A stretch of 8,733 nucleotides of DNA from Bacteroides sp. UBA7335 (GTDB lineage Bacteria > Bacteroidota > Bacteroidia > Bacteroidales > Bacteroidaceae): NCBI GenBank assembly GCA_002471185.1, contig DKPL01000096.1:1-8733 (forward strand), given 5' to 3'. The notes under the pieces were generated by a model. That model ran no database searches. It worked only from the letters and a program-made list of their open reading frames with translations, and was not told where the DNA came from. Of the stretch, positions 1-5,547 are shown one piece after another (the stretch's first letter is position 1; the number at the start of each line of letters is the position of its first letter). The position numbers and the translations under genes were made by a program.

Positions 1-63
1 CCTCAGGATTTCGGTATGATCCTTGAAAAGGAGTCTAAATTGAGCCAGAAATATCAGAAATAA
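1..63 (+). CDS. C-terminal tail of an unidentified protein (5' end outside window)
   Basis: The frame beginning at base 1 is open from the window edge and stops at TAA 61-63, giving a 20-residue tail that starts PQDFGMILEKES and ends in a charged, lysine/glutamine-rich stretch. It is the only plus-strand coding candidate and would converge on the tRNA-Gln/tyrS unit. The following sequence (64-82) is A-rich, and the hairpin at 86-116 has only three T on this strand, so termination of this gene is not clear. The fragment is too short to assign a family. The composition fits a real C-terminus, but an accidental open frame of 20 codons cannot be excluded. Confidence 0.45.
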   Translation, partial: PQDFGMILEKESKLSQKYQK

Positions 64-82
64 AAAAGAAGGAATTGTACAT

Positions 83-116
83 AAAAAAGGCTCTAAAGAA
101 TAACTTCAGAGCCTTT
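83..116 (-). terminator. Intrinsic terminator after tRNA-Gln
   Basis: Bases 86-94 (AAAGGCTCT) and 108-116 (AGAGCCTTT) are perfect 9-bp inverted repeats. The stem continues past one A/C mismatch with AAG/CTT and leaves a 5-base loop (AATAA). Read on the minus strand the stem runs straight into six T (complement of 83-88), the layout of a rho-independent terminator for the tRNA-Gln transcript. On the plus strand only three T follow, so action on the convergent gene would be weaker. Confidence 0.85.
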
Positions 117-123
117 AAACTTG

Positions 124-194
124 TTGGACTACCAGGATTCGAACCTAGACAAACAGAACCAAAACCTGTTGTGCTGCCATTACACCATAGTCCA
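124..194 (-). tRNA. tRNA-Gln (anticodon TTG)
   Basis: The minus strand folds into a full cloverleaf of 71 nt. The 7-bp acceptor stem is TGGACTA (194-188) with TAGTCCA (131-125), followed by discriminator A at 124. There is a D arm, a 5-bp anticodon stem ACAGG/TCTGT with loop TTTTGGT, and a T arm CTAGG-TTCGAAT-CCTGG. The loop places TTG at positions 34-36, which reads CAA (glutamine). The first acceptor pair is U-A, a trait of glutamine tRNAs. CCA is not encoded (the bases after the discriminator are CAA), so it must be added by the CCA-adding enzyme. It has its own promoter in the gap after tyrS and a terminator 8 nt downstream. Confidence 0.95.
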
Positions 195-221
195 AACTTA
201 TGTGCTTTCCTTCAAAAGCGA

Positions 222-265
222 TGCAAAGATATGGAGACAATTTAATATCTCCAAATCTTTTTGCA
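222..265. repeat. Imperfect inverted repeat covering the tRNA-Gln promoter
   Basis: Bases 222-237 (TGCAAAGATATGGAGA) pair with 248-265 (TCTCCAAATCTTTTTGCA) with one mismatch and two extra bases in the right arm. The spacer is 10 bases. The dyad lies directly after the tyrS stop and contains both promoter boxes of tRNA-Gln. It may be an RNA hairpin at the end of the tyrS message, a regulator site, or a chance result of the AT-rich context. On the minus strand the stem is not followed by a T-run (next bases CGCTTTTGAAGG), so it is not a standard terminator. Confidence 0.45.
224..255 (-). promoter_or_regulatory. Bacteroides-type promoter of tRNA-Gln
   Basis: On the minus strand, TTTG (complement of 252-255) and TATCTTTG (complement of 224-231) are separated by exactly 20 bp. 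This matches the Bacteroides -33 TTTG and -7 TAnnTTTG elements. The predicted start is near 217-220, about 25 nt before the mature tRNA 5' end at 194, leaving a short leader for RNase P to remove. Both boxes lie inside an imperfect inverted repeat (222-237 with 248-265). Confidence 0.75.
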
Positions 266-272
266 TTTTTTT

Positions 273-1565
273 TTATTTCGCAATGAGCAAATAATAGTTC
301 TTTTTACCCCGTTGAACAAGTAAGTACTTGTTATTCAATAAGTAATCTGCATTGATTAATTGATCAAAAGCTATTAATTTTTCTTTGTTCAAAGATACGC
401 CACCCGATTGAACCATCTTACGCATTTCGCCTTTTGATGGGAAAACAGCTGCATTATCAACTAACAAATCGACCGCTTTGACACCTTCAACCAATGCTTC
501 GCGAGAAACCTCGAATTGAGGAACTCCTTCGAATACAGCCAAAAGCGTATCTTCATCTAGCTTCTTCAACGCTTCAGAAGTAGCGTTACCAAATAGAATA
601 GTAGAAGCTTCAACTGCTGCGTTATAATCAGCCTCAGAGTGCACCATAGTTGTCACCTCTTTAGCCAAACGTTTTTGCAAAATACGCAAATGTGGCGCTT
701 CATCTTGCTGAGCTACCAAATCGTTAATCTCTTCTTTAGTCAACGAAGTGAAAATCTTAATATAGCGTTCAGCGTCACTATCGCTTACATTCAACCAAAA
801 TTGATAGAATTTGTAAGGGGTAGTATATTTAGCATCAAGCCACACATTGCCCGACTCCGTCTTACCAAATTTACCACCATCGGCTTTAGTAATCAATGGG
901 CAAGTCAAGGCATAAGCCTCACCACCATTAGTACGACGAATTAACTCGGTTCCGGTAGTGATATTACCCCATTGGTCTGATCCACCCATTTGAAGTTTAC
1001 AACCTTTTGTACGGTTCAAATGTACATAGTCATACCCTTGAAGTAATTGATAAGTAAACTCTGTGAAAGAAAGACCATCGCGCGCTTCACCATTCAAACG
1101 CTTCTTTACCGAATCTTTTGCCATCATGTAGTTCACTGTAATGTGCTTACCCACTTCACGCGCAAAATCAAGGAAAGTAAAGTCTTTCATCCAATCATAA
1201 TTGTTCACCAACTCGGCACGGTTGGTAGCATCCGATTCAAAATCAAGGAATTTAGCCAACTGTTGTTTGATACAAGCTTGGTTATGTCGAAGAGTTTCCT
1301 CATTCAACAGGTTACGCTCTGCTGATTTCCCCGATGGGTCACCAATCATACCAGTAGCTCCTCCGATAAGGGCCAATGGTTTATGTCCGCAACGTTGAAG
1401 ATGACGAAGCATCATAACACCACACAAGTGTCCGATATGTAATGAATCGGCTGTGGGGTCAATACCAAGATAAGCCGTAACTTGTTCTTTTGCCAATAAT
1501 TCTTCTGTGCCGGGCATCATATCATGAAGCATGCCACGCCACCTTAATTCTTCTACAAAGTTCAT
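273..1565 (-). CDS. tyrS: Tyrosyl-tRNA synthetase (TyrRS, class I)
   Basis: Cytoplasmic enzyme that charges tRNA-Tyr with tyrosine using ATP. The 430-residue length fits bacterial TyrRS. Class I signatures are intact: HIGH at residues 43-46 inside GIDPTADSLHIGH, the tyrosine-site pattern Y172-Q176-D179, GGSDQWGN at 194-201, and KFGKT at 232-236, the TyrRS form of KMSKS. The end (about 365-430) fits the RNA-binding S4 domain. The ATG at 1563-1565 starts a typical N-terminus (MNFVEELRWRGML). It follows the TatD gene by 69 nt, and that gap holds its own promoter, so it need not be read from the upstream operon. tRNA-Gln lies 78 nt downstream. No T-box or other leader regulator is visible in the short 5' region. 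Confidence 0.98.
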   Translation of the reverse strand: MNFVEELRWRGMLHDMMPGTEELLAKEQVTAYLGIDPTADSLHIGHLCGVMMLRHLQRCGHKPLALIGGATGMIGDPSGKSAERNLLNEETLRHNQACIKQQLAKFLDFESDATNRAELVNNYDWMKDFTFLDFAREVGKHITVNYMMAKDSVKKRLNGEARDGLSFTEFTYQLLQGYDYVHLNRTKGCKLQMGGSDQWGNITTGTELIRRTNGGEAYALTCPLITKADGGKFGKTESGNVWLDAKYTTPYKFYQFWLNVSDSDAERYIKIFTSLTKEEINDLVAQQDEAPHLRILQKRLAKEVTTMVHSEADYNAAVEASTILFGNATSEALKKLDEDTLLAVFEGVPQFEVSREALVEGVKAVDLLVDNAAVFPSKGEMRKMVQSGGVSLNKEKLIAFDQLINADYLLNNKYLLVQRGKKNYYLLIAK

Positions 1566-1600
1566 CTTAACGATTATTTGTTTAAATATTTACTTGTAGG

Positions 1601-1632
1601 CAAAAGTACGACTCTTTATTCGAACAAACAAC
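1601..1632 (-). promoter_or_regulatory. Bacteroides-type promoter of tyrS
   Basis: On the minus strand TACTTTTG (complement of 1601-1608) matches the -7 consensus TAnnTTTG exactly. GTTG (complement of 1629-1632) sits 20 bp upstream as a -33 element. The predicted start is near 1594-1597, giving a leader of about 30 nt before the tyrS ATG at 1565. The -33 box ends two bases from the stop codon of the upstream TatD gene (1635-1637). Confidence 0.7.
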
Positions 1633-1634
1633 TC

Positions 1635-2276
1635 TTAATGATTAAAAAACACTTTATCAGCATTTTGACTCACCTTGGCTATCAAATCAGAAGAGGAAAC
1701 AGATAACAACCGGGCAGCATCATCATAGATTTGAAAAATAGAAATAGGAGATTCATCGGTCTCAAAAAACAGCCGATTGATAGGCGTGAATAGGAGAGAG
1801 GCAGAGTTGTATAAAGCCCCATAAGATAAATAAAATCCTAAATCGAGATATTGCTTAGCCAATTCAGGTTTCCCACGAAAGCCATGAATAATCCAATCGT
1901 TCGAAGGGGATAGCGAGTGCTTTAACTCCATCACCTCATTGTGCGCTTTTACGACATGCAATATCAGTGGTAAACCAAGACGCTCAGCAAGCTTTATCTG
2001 AAATAGAAATGCATCCATCTGCAAAGAGATAGGAGTAGAGCAGACCTTATCGATACCAGCCTCGCCAATGGCGAAAATTTGAGGTAAGAGAGCAGCAGCA
2101 GCCAAATGCTCTTTTTGCTCAGGCAAGGAGTGGGATGAAAGATGCCACGGATGCAAACCTATGGAGGCATAAGAAACTTCAGAAAGAGTAGACAACTGAT
2201 TGAGCGTGCAGTTCCAAATAGCCTTTAAAGGGTCTATAGGAAGCAAATGAGTATGAATATCAATAATAGCTGCCAT
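1635..2276 (-). CDS. TatD-family metal-dependent hydrolase
   Basis: Predicted cytoplasmic metallohydrolase of the TatD group (amidohydrolase-like TIM barrel); characterised relatives are metal-dependent DNases, but the substrate here is unknown. All expected metal ligands are visible, numbered from the ATG at 2274-2276: D6-x-H8-x-H10, E72 in GEAGID, H107 in LILHV, H131 in IIHGF, and D174 in FETDES. GLHPWH (40-45) is also typical. At 213 residues it is shorter than the usual 255-265, yet no ligand is missing, so it is a compact member and not a broken gene. A TTG at 2286-2288 would add MFGS; I prefer the ATG, where the conserved strand begins. It starts 15 nt after yidD stops and is probably cotranscribed with rnpA-yidD. 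Confidence 0.9.
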   Translation of the reverse strand: MAAIIDIHTHLLPIDPLKAIWNCTLNQLSTLSEVSYASIGLHPWHLSSHSLPEQKEHLAAAALLPQIFAIGEAGIDKVCSTPISLQMDAFLFQIKLAERLGLPLILHVVKAHNEVMELKHSLSPSNDWIIHGFRGKPELAKQYLDLGFYLSYGALYNSASLLFTPINRLFFETDESPISIFQIYDDAARLLSVSSSDLIAKVSQNADKVFFNH

Positions 2277-2291
2277 TGAACCAAACAATTA

Positions 2292-2513
2292 TTACGGCAC
2301 AGGGTCATATCCCGATCCACCCCAAGGGTGACACCGCAAAATTCGACGAACCGATAAATAAAGTCCACGAAAAGGACCATGCTTCTTGATAGCCTCAATA
2401 GCGTATTGCGAACAAGTAGGCGTAAATCGGCAAGAAGGAGAAGTATGAGGAGATATTGCATTCCGATAGAAATAGATCGGCAACAATAAAAGATACGAAA
2501 GAATTCGCTTCAT
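2292..2513 (-). CDS. yidD: Membrane protein insertion efficiency factor YidD
   Basis: Small 73-residue protein that assists YidC-dependent insertion of inner-membrane proteins. It has a hydrophobic, amphipathic N-terminus (about 4-15) and the family blocks YRNAISP (16-22), CRFTPTCSQYA (28-38) and RCHPWGGSGYDPVP (60-73), with Cys28, Cys34 and Cys61 all present. Its ATG (2511-2513) overlaps the rnpA stop in a 4-base ATGA, so translation is probably coupled. The rnpA-yidD link is widespread in bacteria, but here no rpmH or yidC flanks it. Confidence 0.97.
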   Translation of the reverse strand: MKRILSYLLLLPIYFYRNAISPHTSPSCRFTPTCSQYAIEAIKKHGPFRGLYLSVRRILRCHPWGGSGYDPVP

Positions 2514-2893
2514 TTAGACTTTTCAACGATACGTGCTAACAATATCTTAATCTTAGCTTCCATCTCTTGAGTAGAGATTAGCTCATCTGAGAGGTAAATA
2601 AAGGAAATGGCAAGCTTATAGTCTTTAGATTCAAGCATATCAAATACTATTCCCTTATTTTTTCTGTATCCTTCGCGTACTTGACGCTTTACATAGTTGC
2701 GTTTTACAGCACGTTTAAATCGCTTTTTAGGAACACTGATTAATATAGATACAGGTGATTCTTGTTCCTTTACTTCCATGAAGACCACACGCAATGGAAA
2801 TACCGAGAATGAGCGCGAGCAACCTCCGGCAAACATCTTCTCAACAAGAATTTTGCTACATAATCTCTCTGATTTCGAAAAAGTTTGCTTCAT
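2510..2893 (-). CDS. rnpA: Ribonuclease P protein component (C5 protein)
   Basis: Basic protein that binds the RNase P RNA and helps remove 5' leaders from precursor tRNAs. From the ATG at 2891-2893 it is 127 residues. It shows the N-terminal FSKSERL block, SVPKKRFKRAVKRN and the RNR signature RNYVKRQVRE (about residues 65-74), followed by a helical tail. A TTG at 2897-2899 would add two residues; the ATG fits family starts better. It overlaps yidD by 4 bp. I see no exact -7 box between hemD and this gene, so it may rely on readthrough from the hemD operon across the hairpin at 2908-2969, or on a non-consensus promoter. rpmH, its usual neighbour in other phyla, is absent. Confidence 0.96.
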   Translation of the reverse strand: MKQTFSKSERLCSKILVEKMFAGGCSRSFSVFPLRVVFMEVKEQESPVSILISVPKKRFKRAVKRNYVKRQVREGYRKNKGIVFDMLESKDYKLAISFIYLSDELISTQEMEAKIKILLARIVEKSK

Positions 2894-2907
2894 GGACAAA
2901 ATATAAA

Positions 2908-2969
2908 GACGAATTACAGATTTTCTATCGATTAAGATAAAGTAATCAATAGAAAATCTACAATTCGTC
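2908..2969. repeat. Long near-perfect inverted repeat between hemD and rnpA
   Basis: Left arm 2908-2934 and right arm 2943-2969 can pair over 27 positions with three mismatches (two adjacent A/C-type positions and one near the loop), closing an 8-base loop (AGATAAAG). The stem is unusually long and AT-rich. On the minus strand it follows the hemD stop by 13 nt and leads into TTTATATTTTG just before the rnpA start. It could be a weak terminator, an attenuator or processing site between hemD and rnpA, or a 3'-end stabiliser for the upstream operon. The base pairing is direct; the role is inferred. Confidence 0.7.
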
Positions 2970-2982
2970 GTCTTACAATTAC

Positions 2983-3735
2983 TTATTTCCCTTTATTGGT
3001 TTCTTTGATAAACAGATCCAAAGCAGCAGTCATAGATGGTGCTTTAACTGTTGGGGCTTCCAAATCTAAACGCAAACCGGCATCACGTACAGCTTGTGCT
3101 GTAGTAGAACCAAACGTTCCGATTTTGATATTTTGTTGATCAAAGTCTGGAAAATTCTTTTGCAAAGAAGAGACTCCAGAAGGACTGAAGAATATGAGCA
3201 TATCATAATCAAATTCTTCATCTTCAGTAAAGTCATTACTCACCGTGCGGTACATAACAACCTCTTTGTGCTGAATCTTATTCTTATCTAAAAGATGCAT
3301 CAAATCATCATTGTGAACATCTGATACCGGAACTAAGAATTTCTCAGTCTTATGCTTTAAAATTGCCGGCATTAAATCTTCCACTTTACCAGTAGCACCA
3401 AAGAATATTTTGCGCTTACGATACTGAACATACTTCTGAATGTATAACGCAATTTGTTCCGTAACACAGAAATACTTCATGGTTTCAGGAATAGTAATGC
3501 GTAATTCACCACACAAGTGAAAGAAATGATCAATTGCATGTCGCGAAGTAAACAATACAGCTGTATAATCCAAAATAGACACTTTCTGTTGTCTAACTTC
3601 TTTGGCAGAAACGCTTTCTACCTTAATAAAAGGTCGAAAGTCAATCTTTACCCCATATTTCTCAGCGATATCATAATAGGGAGATTTTTCGGAAGCAGGC
3701 TTGGGCTGCGATACAAGTACCTTCTTTATTTTCAA
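2983..3735 (-). CDS. hemD: Uroporphyrinogen-III synthase (HemD) family protein
   Basis: HemD closes linear hydroxymethylbilane to uroporphyrinogen III in tetrapyrrole synthesis. This 250-residue protein has the two-domain HemD pattern: KVLVSQPKP at the N-terminus, LFTSRHAIDHF (61-71), the YRT block (162-164), FFSPSGV (182-188) and IGTFGSTTAQAVRDAG (205-220) followed by APT. The start must be TTG at 3733-3735: the frame is closed by a stop 15 bases upstream, no ATG occurs for about 85 codons, and MKIKKVLVSQPKP is the expected first strand. AGGA just upstream may act as ribosome site. The DUF4271 stop is 4 bases before the start, so it is translated in one operon with DUF4271 and LOG. No other haem gene is in the window, so whether it is a true synthase or a repurposed relative is open. 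Confidence 0.85.
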   Translation of the reverse strand: MKIKKVLVSQPKPASEKSPYYDIAEKYGVKIDFRPFIKVESVSAKEVRQQKVSILDYTAVLFTSRHAIDHFFHLCGELRITIPETMKYFCVTEQIALYIQKYVQYRKRKIFFGATGKVEDLMPAILKHKTEKFLVPVSDVHNDDLMHLLDKNKIQHKEVVMYRTVSNDFTEDEEFDYDMLIFFSPSGVSSLQKNFPDFDQQNIKIGTFGSTTAQAVRDAGLRLDLEAPTVKAPSMTAALDLFIKETNKGK

Positions 3736-3739
3736 CGTC

Positions 3740-4465
3740 CTAAAGTTTTATTGTCAACAAATTGTTTAATTCTATCAAACCACGATACAAAAGTAAGCAT
3801 GGTATGATTTCAAGGGCACAAAAGTACAAAATTAAAAGAAATAAGCCGATAAAATGATTGAAAAAAAGTTTTATCCACTTACAAAACATCAATATTTTAA
3901 CAAATAACCCGAAAATCAAACCGATTATAACTAAATAATTCACGCTCAGATCAAAGTAGATAAGGAGCAAAACAAACGGGAAAAGAGCAAAACCGACATA
4001 ATAAATTAACGTAAAGTAGGATTCCATCCAAAGGTTTGTCTTGATTTTATCAAGAAATATCCAACCTAAAAATCGATATGAAAGACATTTAAAAGCCAAA
4101 TAAACCCAGCAAGCGCCAATATAAAGAGTTAACAACACGCCCGAAGAGTATTTTTCCATCAAAAAAGGAGAGGTGTCGTTAAAGTAGTTATAAATAAGTA
4201 AACCACCAAAAATACAAGTTTGCAACAATAACAACAGGTGAAAACGAATATCAATGGTAGAGCCATCGGCAAAAATACTAGCACGCTCTCGATTAAACAC
4301 AAAACTTTTGGCTTGAAGCAAAAGCTGCTTCTTGGTACGCGAAAGAACAAAAGCCGATAAAAAGAAGCAGATAAGCAATATCAATGCTATAAAATCATCG
4401 GTTTGAGGAGAGTACGAAAGCGGAATACCATACCCATCAAGCAGTTGAAATAGAAGAGGAATCAT
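3740..4465 (-). CDS. DUF4271-type integral membrane protein
   Basis: A 241-residue, very hydrophobic protein with about six membrane segments, roughly at residues 24-42, 75-93, 108-127, 151-170, 176-195 and 203-227. A basic loop (about 43-62) follows the first segment. I recognise no catalytic motif. Size, hydrophobic pattern and position immediately before a hemD-like gene match the DUF4271 proteins seen in Bacteroidetes; this family call rests on recall of context, not on a search. The ATG (4463-4465) overlaps the LOG stop in a 4-base ATGA, and the TAG is 4 bases before the hemD start, so the three are translated as a unit. Function is unknown; a link to tetrapyrrole handling or envelope work is only suggested by the neighbours. 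Confidence 0.75.
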   Translation of the reverse strand: MIPLLFQLLDGYGIPLSYSPQTDDFIALILLICFFLSAFVLSRTKKQLLLQAKSFVFNRERASIFADGSTIDIRFHLLLLLQTCIFGGLLIYNYFNDTSPFLMEKYSSGVLLTLYIGACWVYLAFKCLSYRFLGWIFLDKIKTNLWMESYFTLIYYVGFALFPFVLLLIYFDLSVNYLVIIGLIFGLFVKILMFCKWIKLFFNHFIGLFLLILYFCALEIIPCLLLYRGLIELNNLLTIKL

Positions 4466-5049
4466 ATAGCAGCAAATTTGCGGATAGATTCATCCCATAT
4501 TGGAGTAGAAAAAATCAGCTCTAAGGCTTCTTTTGGAGTATTGGCTACTTTCCAGATATCGCCATGTTGAGAGCGCATAAAATTTTGATCAATGGCTTGC
4601 TCAAGCATAGATAGTAAAGGATCAAAAAAACCATTGGTATTGAGTATCACAATAGGGTTTAGGTATAAGCCCAATTGTTTCCAAGTAATAATCTCTAATA
4701 GTTCTTCCAAAGTACCACAGCCACCGGGCAAAGCTATAACCGCATCACTCAACTCCGCCATCAGTTTTTTGCGCTCGTGCATAGACCCAACTTCAATCAA
4801 CTCAGTCAAACTCTTATGATGCCAATTTTGCTCAATCATAAAGGTTGGAATAACACCTGTAACCTCGCCGCCATTCAACAACACAGCGTCGGCCACTGTA
4901 CTCATCAACCCAATGCTTCCTGCACCATTTACAAGACGTATATGATGATTGGCAAATAATCGACCTAAATCTTTGGCAGCGTCAAAATATACCTTATCTA
5001 TTTTGGTGCTTGATGCACAGTATACACAAACTGAATTTATTTGATTCAT
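4462..5049 (-). CDS. LOG-family (TIGR00730) nucleoside 5'-monophosphate phosphoribohydrolase
   Basis: Rossmann-fold protein of the LOG/'lysine decarboxylase-like' family, which cleaves nucleotide monophosphates to free base plus ribose 5-phosphate; it is not a true lysine decarboxylase. From the ATG at 5047-5049 it is 195 residues and starts MNQINSVCVYCASS, the expected first strand. The signature MHERK (90-94) and PGGCGTLEE (108-116) carry the catalytic Arg and Glu. The glycine loop reads VNGAGSIGLM (40-49) in place of the common YGGGxxGLMG. The frame could open 18 codons earlier (5103), but the TAnnTTTG box at 5082-5089 falls inside that extension and would start the RNA after it. First gene of an operon with DUF4271 and hemD. 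Substrate cannot be read from sequence. Confidence 0.92.
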   Translation of the reverse strand: MNQINSVCVYCASSTKIDKVYFDAAKDLGRLFANHHIRLVNGAGSIGLMSTVADAVLLNGGEVTGVIPTFMIEQNWHHKSLTELIEVGSMHERKKLMAELSDAVIALPGGCGTLEELLEIITWKQLGLYLNPIVILNTNGFFDPLLSMLEQAIDQNFMRSQHGDIWKVANTPKEALELIFSTPIWDESIRKFAAI

Positions 5050-5081
5050 AAAGAGGGAAGTAATAATAAAATTTAGCTTTG

Positions 5082-5089
5082 CAAAAATA
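5082..5089 (-). promoter_or_regulatory. -7 promoter element upstream of the LOG operon
   Basis: TATTTTTG on the minus strand matches TAnnTTTG exactly and lies 33 bases before the LOG ATG, predicting a leader of about 25-30 nt. No good -33 TTTG is at the usual distance (the nearest TTG is only 11 bp upstream), so the assignment rests on the -7 box and position. It decides the LOG start in favour of 5049. Confidence 0.5.
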
Positions 5090-5138
5090 GGCATTTTAGA
5101 CAACTAAAGCATAGAATAGGATTGTGTTTTTATAGAAG

Positions 5139-5230
5139 AAAAAAAGAAACTTATCATACCTCCATCTGTAATCAACCAATAAGAGTTCAACCTTTACTTC
5201 AAAAAATAGACAAATACAGAGTGGAGGTAT
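5139..5230 (-). terminator. Possible terminator or leader hairpin upstream of LOG
   Basis: Bases 5156-5170 (ATACCTCCATCTGTA) and 5215-5230 (TACAGAGTGGAGGTAT) pair over 15 bp with one bulged base, enclosing a 44-base loop. On the minus strand a run of seven T (complement of 5139-5145) follows, but 10 bases after the stem, and the loop is large, so it is not a textbook terminator. It lies between the promoter at 5398-5429 and the one at 5082-5089, where it could end a short RNA or control entry into the LOG operon. Confidence 0.35.
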
Positions 5231-5397
5231 TAATAAGCACCAACCAGTTAATGTGTAAAATATTATAATCCATAAACGAGCAATATATGTTAACTAATAA
5301 TACAATATACAATATTGAAATTGGAAAACTTCAAAGACCCGAAATAGAGGATGCTATTCCTACACAGCTTTAGTGCTTGAATGTTTGTTCTTAAAAA

Positions 5398-5429
5398 CAA
5401 AACTATAAATCATTTCAATAAAGAACAAA
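5398..5429 (-). promoter_or_regulatory. Bacteroides-type promoter inside the LOG upstream gap
   Basis: On the minus strand TTTG (complement of 5426-5429) and TAGTTTTG (complement of 5398-5405) are spaced by exactly 20 bp, matching both consensus elements. The predicted start is near 5391-5394, about 340 nt before the LOG ATG. Its product could be a long LOG leader or a separate small RNA ending near 5139. In AT-rich DNA a chance match is possible. Confidence 0.5.
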
Positions 5430-5547
5430 AAAGACGTGTGTAGTTTTGTGTTAAAACGCAAAAATGCAACGCACTGTTTATCAGAATTTTATTAGAATAT
5501 GAAATAAAATTGTAGTGTAATTGACTAAGACCAAACAAGAAAAAGCA

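Larger units (their letters stand above)
5104..5547. other. AT-rich intergenic gap between the regulator gene and the LOG operon
   Basis: No gene-length frame is open on either strand here. It holds a canonical minus-strand promoter (5398-5429), a large inverted repeat (5156-5230) and three very small frames: minus 5199-5273 (24 residues, hydrophobic, Leu/Ile-rich), plus 5287-5373 (28 residues, starting MLTNNTIYNIE) and plus 5464-5502 (12 residues). A shorter dyad, TTTGTTCTT at 5384-5392 with AAGAACAAA at 5421-5429, overlaps the promoter. No convincing terminator is visible just after the regulator stop at 5548. None of the small frames can be called a gene from sequence alone. Confidence 0.6.

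Noticed and set aside
2896..2906. Possible -7 element just before rnpA (CAAAATATA on the plus strand)
   Set aside because: The spacing has one extra base compared with TAnnTTTG, and transcription would start at or beyond the rnpA ATG.
5050..5103. 18-residue N-terminal extension of the LOG protein (MSKMPIF...)
   Set aside because: The extension contains the TAnnTTTG promoter box, and the conserved protein begins at MNQINSVCVYCASS; the ATG at 5047-5049 is the better start.
5384..5429. Inverted repeat TTTGTTCTT/AAGAACAAA as a terminator for the regulator gene
   Set aside because: Low GC, a 28-base loop and no T-run after the stem on either strand; one arm is simply the promoter -33 region.
5441..5448. 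Plus-strand TAGTTTTG, an exact -7 match
   Set aside because: No -33 element is at 19-21 bp, and only a 12-codon frame (5464-5502) lies downstream.
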